Of a stretch of 15,764 nt of DNA, positions 12,638 through 15,764 are shown piece by piece. The notes below the pieces were generated by a model, which saw only the letters and a list, made by a program, of their open reading frames with translations, had not been told where the DNA came from and made no database searches. Source of the DNA: Candidatus Woesearchaeota archaeon (lineage in GTDB: Archaea; Nanobdellota; Nanobdellia; Woesearchaeales; DSVV01); the NCBI GenBank assembly GCA_016205905.1, contig JACQSP010000123.1, forward strand, positions 1 to 15,764, in the 5' to 3' direction. Positions within the stretch are counted from its first letter, which is position 1, and each line of letters begins with the position of its first letter. Position numbers and translations under genes: made by a program.

Positions 12638-12805
12638 GCTCACAATCCGTACTAAGGACGAAGTCCACCGTCACATGAAACTGTTTGAAAGCTTGAAAGT
12701 CTGAAAGCTCGAATGTACGCTATATAGGCGGCACTTTCAAGCTGTCAAGCTTTCTAACTTTCAAACATTTTTCGTAAGACGTGTGGCTGCGCCCAGGAAC
12801 GAAAC
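12638..12805 (+). repeat. Hairpin element H6 (octamer NNTGAAAG core, conserved ends shared with H5)
   Basis: The core has four 8-nt units of consensus NNTGAAAG at 12684-12715 and four complementary-type units at 12734-12765, with 25 of 32 positions pairing; this is the only element with an 8-nt period. The ends are those of H5: left 12638-12686 with GGAC-GAA-GTCC and CATGAAACTGTTT, right 12784-12805 with GGC-TGC-GCC and CCAGGAAC. A T-run (12611-12617) lies just outside the left end, as in H5, and CGCTCTCAATCC / CGCTCACAATCC is a local duplication at that boundary. It lies in the 404-nt gap between the SemiSWEET-like and U32 genes; the remainder of that gap holds the promoters. Confidence 0.85.
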
Positions 12806-12839
12806 GAAAATCTTAATTAAATAATGATTGTTGCTCCAA

Positions 12840-12903
12840 ACAAATTTATAAACCCCTTTTAATAACAATATACAAATTTATAAATTCCATTTAATAACAT
12901 CAT
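12840..12903 (+). promoter_or_regulatory. Tandem duplicated TATA-box region before the U32 gene
   Basis: Two 32-nt direct repeats (12840-12871 and 12872-12903, about 27 of 32 identical) each contain ACAAATTTATAAA, a good archaeal TATA box. The second box lies about 27 nt before the ATG at 12909 and predicts an almost leaderless transcript; the first would start about 32 nt earlier. No ribosome-binding site precedes the ATG, which suits leaderless translation. Confidence 0.6.
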
Positions 12904-12908
12904 TTATC

Positions 12909-15062
12909 ATGAAAAAAATCGAATTATTGCTTCCAGCAGGAAATGAAGAATGTTTAAGGGCAGCTGTGCATAACGGCGCTGATGCTGTTTATTTAGGGCT
13001 GCAAAATTTTAATGCCAGGCGTTCAGCAGATAATTTTGGAGCTCACAATATATTTAGTGCCATAGATTTCTGCCACAAAAGAAAGGTAAAGGTGTATGTC
13101 ACTTTTAACACGCTCATAAAAAATAATGAAATTGAAGATGCTCTTAACCAAATAAATTTAGCACACAGCGCAGGAGCAGACGCAGTTATTATCCAAGACC
13201 CATGCCTGATTCCTTTAATCAAAGCTAATTTTTCACAACTGCCTATACATTTGTCAACACAGGCAACGACCTCAAACAGCTATTCTGTTCCAGACTGTGT
13301 TGAAAGGGTTATTCTTGCAAGAGAATTATTATTGGAAGAAATAAAAACAATATCTGACAATGGGAAAAAACAAGGATATGAAACAGAAGTATTTGTTCAC
13401 GGCGCATTATGTTTAAGTTACAGCGGCCAGTGTTTGTTCTCGTCAATGGTTGGAGGGAGAAGCGGCAACAGAGGAAGATGTGCCCAGCCGTGCAGAAGGA
13501 TTTACAATAATAAATATCTTCTGAGCACAATGGACTTATGCCTCCTTTCAAAGATTCCAGATTTAATAGCAACAGGAGCAGCATCATTAAAAATTGAAGG
13601 AAGAATGAGAACTCCTTTGTATGTTGCAACAGTTGCAAGAATATACAGAAAATATATTGATGCTTATTACGCAGGAACATTTAATGCATTTACTGGATAT
13701 AAGGCAAGATTTACCGAAGACAAGGCAAGCTTTATCGAGGATAAGACAAAAATTATAGAGGACAAAAAGACAAAAGTTATAGAAAACAAGACAAGTTTTG
13801 AAAAAGATATGGACGAATTAATGCTTGCTTTCAACAGAGAATTTACAACTGGCTTTGCGTTTAATGATTCGATTGTTGACACAAGAAAGCCAATGAACAG
13901 AGGGCTGTTTATAGGTGTTATTAAGAATGGAAGAATAAAATTAAAAAAAGCATTGAAGATTGGCGACGGCATAGCTATATGGAAAGATGACAAAGTTATT
14001 GGCTTTACTGTTTCTAAGATAAAAATAGTTGCTAAATCAAAAGAAGATAATGTTGGCGAGGCAATAGATATCCAAGAAGCATCTGAAGGCGAAACAATAC
14101 AAATAGACACAAAAGGTGCAGGAAGAAGCGCAGAAGAAGAAATAAGAGAGGAAGCAGAAGACACTGCAGAACCTAGTTATCCAGTGTATAAAACATCGTC
14201 TGTTGATATGAGGCTTGAGCTAGGAGATGAAATTCTTCTAATCAAACCAAAGATAATCGACAGAAAATTAATTATTCCAACTATACCAAAAAGAGATAAT
14301 GAAGACGAGGTAAAATTATTCTGCAAAGTTTATGATAAAACCTCTGCAATTGATGCTGATAAAGAAAAGGCAGATATAATATATTATGATATCTTAAAAA
14401 ACGACTGCAGTGATGTTAAAAAATTAATTAAGAATTCAAAATTTTTTGTTTACACGCCAAGAATATTGTCAGATAAGCAAATCAACGACATAATTGAAAA
14501 ACTGAAGCATATTAAGCCAGACGGTGTTTTGGTTGGAAACAGGGGGCTTCTTAAAGCAATAAAAGAAGATATGCCAGAATATGGTTATGGAACTCTGCAT
14601 TTGGATTATTCCTTTAATTGTTTTAATGAAATTGATGTAAACTATTATGTAAATGCACAGGCTTGCATTCCAATTATTTCTTCGGAACTAAACTTTTCAG
14701 AGATAAGTCTTTTGAAGAATAAGAATTTTATTGTTCTTGCCCATGGGAATATTGTTTTAATGACAACAAAACAAAGATTAAAAGCGCCTGAGCTTGTTGA
14801 CGAGGAAGGAAGAAGCTTTAAAGTTAGGCAGAATCACAGCAATCCCTGTGTTTATGAAATATTAAACGCGCAGCAGATTGGGCTTTTTAATAAGTCATTA
14901 GACTGCCTTAAACAAGGAATAAAATATTTTTATATTGATACAAACAAGGATGTTGATAAATTCATCAGGATTTATCGCAAAATTCTGAATGGCGAACAAT
15001 TTGACGATACAAAAATAAAGAAAGGATATACCACAGGGCATTTTAGCAGGGGTGTGGAGTAA
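12909..15062 (+). CDS. U32-family (collagenase-like) protein, RlhA/TrhP-type hydroxylase candidate
   Basis: A 717-residue U32 protein. The N-terminal domain has ELLLPAGNEECLRAAVHNGA and DAVYLGLQNFNAR, then VYVTFNTLIKNNEI, DAVIIQDPCLI and HLSTQATTSN, a TIM-barrel signature. The four cysteines C168, C175 (in LCLSYSGQC), C191 and C195 (RGRCAQPC) match the set that binds an iron-sulfur cluster in U32 relatives such as UbiU/UbiV. RlhA and TrhP are U32 enzymes that hydroxylate cytidine in 23S rRNA and uridine in tRNA; the long C-terminal part suggests the RlhA-like type, but the specific substrate is inference. Between residues 265 and 300 lies a run of heptapeptide repeats (consensus xxFIEDK), and around 380-420 an acidic stretch, both unusual linkers. 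Transcription is probably from the duplicated TATA region just upstream, with hairpin H6 beyond it. Confidence 0.88.
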   Translation: MKKIELLLPAGNEECLRAAVHNGADAVYLGLQNFNARRSADNFGAHNIFSAIDFCHKRKVKVYVTFNTLIKNNEIEDALNQINLAHSAGADAVIIQDPCLIPLIKANFSQLPIHLSTQATTSNSYSVPDCVERVILARELLLEEIKTISDNGKKQGYETEVFVHGALCLSYSGQCLFSSMVGGRSGNRGRCAQPCRRIYNNKYLLSTMDLCLLSKIPDLIATGAASLKIEGRMRTPLYVATVARIYRKYIDAYYAGTFNAFTGYKARFTEDKASFIEDKTKIIEDKKTKVIENKTSFEKDMDELMLAFNREFTTGFAFNDSIVDTRKPMNRGLFIGVIKNGRIKLKKALKIGDGIAIWKDDKVIGFTVSKIKIVAKSKEDNVGEAIDIQEASEGETIQIDTKGAGRSAEEEIREEAEDTAEPSYPVYKTSSVDMRLELGDEILLIKPKIIDRKLIIPTIPKRDNEDEVKLFCKVYDKTSAIDADKEKADIIYYDILKNDCSDVKKLIKNSKFFVYTPRILSDKQINDIIEKLKHIKPDGVLVGNRGLLKAIKEDMPEYGYGTLHLDYSFNCFNEIDVNYYVNAQACIPIISSELNFSEISLLKNKNFIVLAHGNIVLMTTKQRLKAPELVDEEGRSFKVRQNHSNPCVYEILNAQQIGLFNKSLDCLKQGIKYFYIDTNKDVDKFIRIYRKILNGEQFDDTKIKKGYTTGHFSRGVE
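13704..13790 (+). repeat. In-frame 21-nt tandem repeat inside the U32 gene
   Basis: Four heptapeptide units of the form (A/T)-x-x-(T/I)-E-(D/N)-K are encoded by four diverged 21-nt repeats, with one extra Lys codon at 13767-13769 and a partial fifth unit (TSFEKD) after 13790. The units form a charged insert before the FNREFTTGF motif of the U32 fold, where most family members have a plain linker. Confidence 0.7.
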
Positions 15063-15153
15063 AGATTCAACTCAACCAAGAAAGAGGATTATAATTACTG
15101 ATAAAGGGTATTTCTAAACAACTACGCAAAACAAACGAAGAGGAGTTCAGTTA

Positions 15154-15160
15154 TTTTTTT
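15154..15160 (+). terminator. T-run terminator after the U32 gene
   Basis: Seven consecutive T residues about 90 nt after the U32 stop codon, between it and the 3' end of the convergent dinD-like pseudogene; consistent with an archaeal U-tract terminator. Confidence 0.4.
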
Positions 15161-15203
15161 GGTAGTGTAAATAATTTGAGAATGTAATGATTTTTGTTGA
15201 AAC

Positions 15204-15764
15204 TCATTTTTTACGCTTATCTTCTAATTTTTTCTTCTTTTCAGATTCAGAAAGAAAATTATCTGGTGTGGATACTTTTCTGACACTTTGTTGTTCAAGT
15301 TCTTTTCTGGCTACACCCGCAACTATTCCGCCTTTCTTTGCTGCTTCCTTATTTTCAATAAACCCTTGAGCATCTTTATCTCTCGCAATTCTTGTAGTAG
15401 ATGCTTCACCAAGCATGGTGAAAATCAGTTCTAAATCGTTCATGTGGTCTCGTAAGTTCTCTTTTTTCAGTCCCTTAAACTATTTATATTCAGCAGGTGT
15501 CATACCAAATGTTGCTTTAGAAATCTCTGATGTTAATATTGCATACTCTTTTTCAGCTTTAACGCCTCTTTTCTTCCATTCGTCTGTAAGCTCATCTCTT
15601 ATTGCTATTCCCCTAACTCTCTTTTCTATCCAGTCATCAGAGTAGCCTTTAGCTTTGTATATATCTTTCATACGCTTTTGAGCAAGTTCTGGATTTTCTA
15701 TTTCCTGTACCCTATCATAGCCAACTTGGGCTAACCATTCCTTAAATGGCTCTGCTTTAGGAGA
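15204..15764 (-). pseudogene. dinD: DinD-like (Bro-N/antirepressor-type) gene broken by an in-frame TAG; 5' end outside the window
   Basis: On the minus strand a single frame runs from the right edge to the stop at 15204-15206, broken only by TAG at 15480-15482. Before the stop it reads AEPFKEWLAQVGYDRVQEI, then KGYSDDWIEKR, RDELTDEWKKRGV, EYAILTSEISKATFG and MTPAEYK; after it FKGLKKENLRDHMNDLELI, LGEASTTRIAR, GGIVAGVARKELE and a Lys-rich end. These are consecutive parts of the DinD family (an SOS-regulated protein in Escherichia coli reported to inhibit RecA). Related proteins have a normal residue where the TAG stands, just before FKGLK. TAG is a normal stop elsewhere here (2093-2095 and 12103-12105), so this looks like a nonsense mutation. 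The gene is typical of bacteria, so it was probably acquired by transfer. Two truncated proteins would result if translated, the second perhaps from ATG at 15443. Confidence 0.75.

Noticed and set aside
13667..14164. 165-codon minus-strand ORF antisense to the U32 gene
   Set aside because: It mirrors the well-supported U32 frame, is Ser/Leu-rich, and has no motif; it is a shadow of codon use.
15480..15482. TAG in the dinD-like gene as pyrrolysine or a reassigned codon
   Set aside because: TAG ends two intact genes in this window, and nothing for pyrrolysine synthesis is visible; a nonsense mutation is simpler, though reads should be checked.

Overview
The window looks like a chromosomal piece of an AT-rich archaeon, most likely a DPANN-type lineage (Woesearchaeota/Pacearchaeota-like; this is inference). 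Reasons: archaeal-style TATA boxes with very short or absent leaders, ribosome-binding sites of the GGTGAT/GAGG type, terminal T-runs instead of stem-plus-U terminators, an EndoQ DNA-repair nuclease with a C-terminal PCNA-binding peptide, and a SemiSWEET-like transporter with a family-typical PQ motif.

Layout. Left edge to 3.5 kb: the 3' part of endonuclease Q, a metallo-beta-lactamase-fold hydrolase of the PhnP/cyclic-phosphodiesterase type, and two multi-pass membrane proteins of unknown function. 3.6-12.1 kb: one long same-strand cluster: BatA-domain/vWA membrane protein, a tiny hydrophobic ORF lying in a decayed duplication, a large two-vWA membrane protein with a GATase-like middle, a membrane-anchored coiled-coil protein, a three-TM protein, a MoxR AAA+ ATPase and a DUF58 protein. 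This is a MoxR/DUF58/BatA/vWA system, in which MoxR ATPases act as chaperone-like motors with MIDAS-containing vWA partners. 12.2-15.1 kb: a SemiSWEET-like gene on the minus strand and a U32-family (RlhA/TrhP-like) protein. Right edge, minus strand: a DinD-like gene broken by an in-frame TAG.

The most unusual content is not in the proteins. Six intergenic spacers (called H1-H6 here, at about 3655, 8168, 8845, 9837, 11054 and 12638) each carry a long imperfect hairpin. Each arm is a run of four degenerate 7-nt units (8-nt in H6). The unit differs between elements (GGTARRA; GTTGTCA-like; NGTCGTN; NNTGAAAG), yet the arm architecture stays the same. H5 and H6 share conserved left and right ends around unrelated cores. 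H3 and H4 look nested, one hairpin sitting in the loop of another. An element lies in front of every gene of the MoxR/vWA cluster except the large vWA gene, whose upstream junction instead carries a separate segmental duplication. I read these as a family of small, probably non-autonomous, structured repeats with interchangeable cores. They resemble in style the heptanucleotide tandem repeats and small dispersed repeats known from filamentous cyanobacteria, but they have a four-unit inverted architecture that I do not recognise as described.
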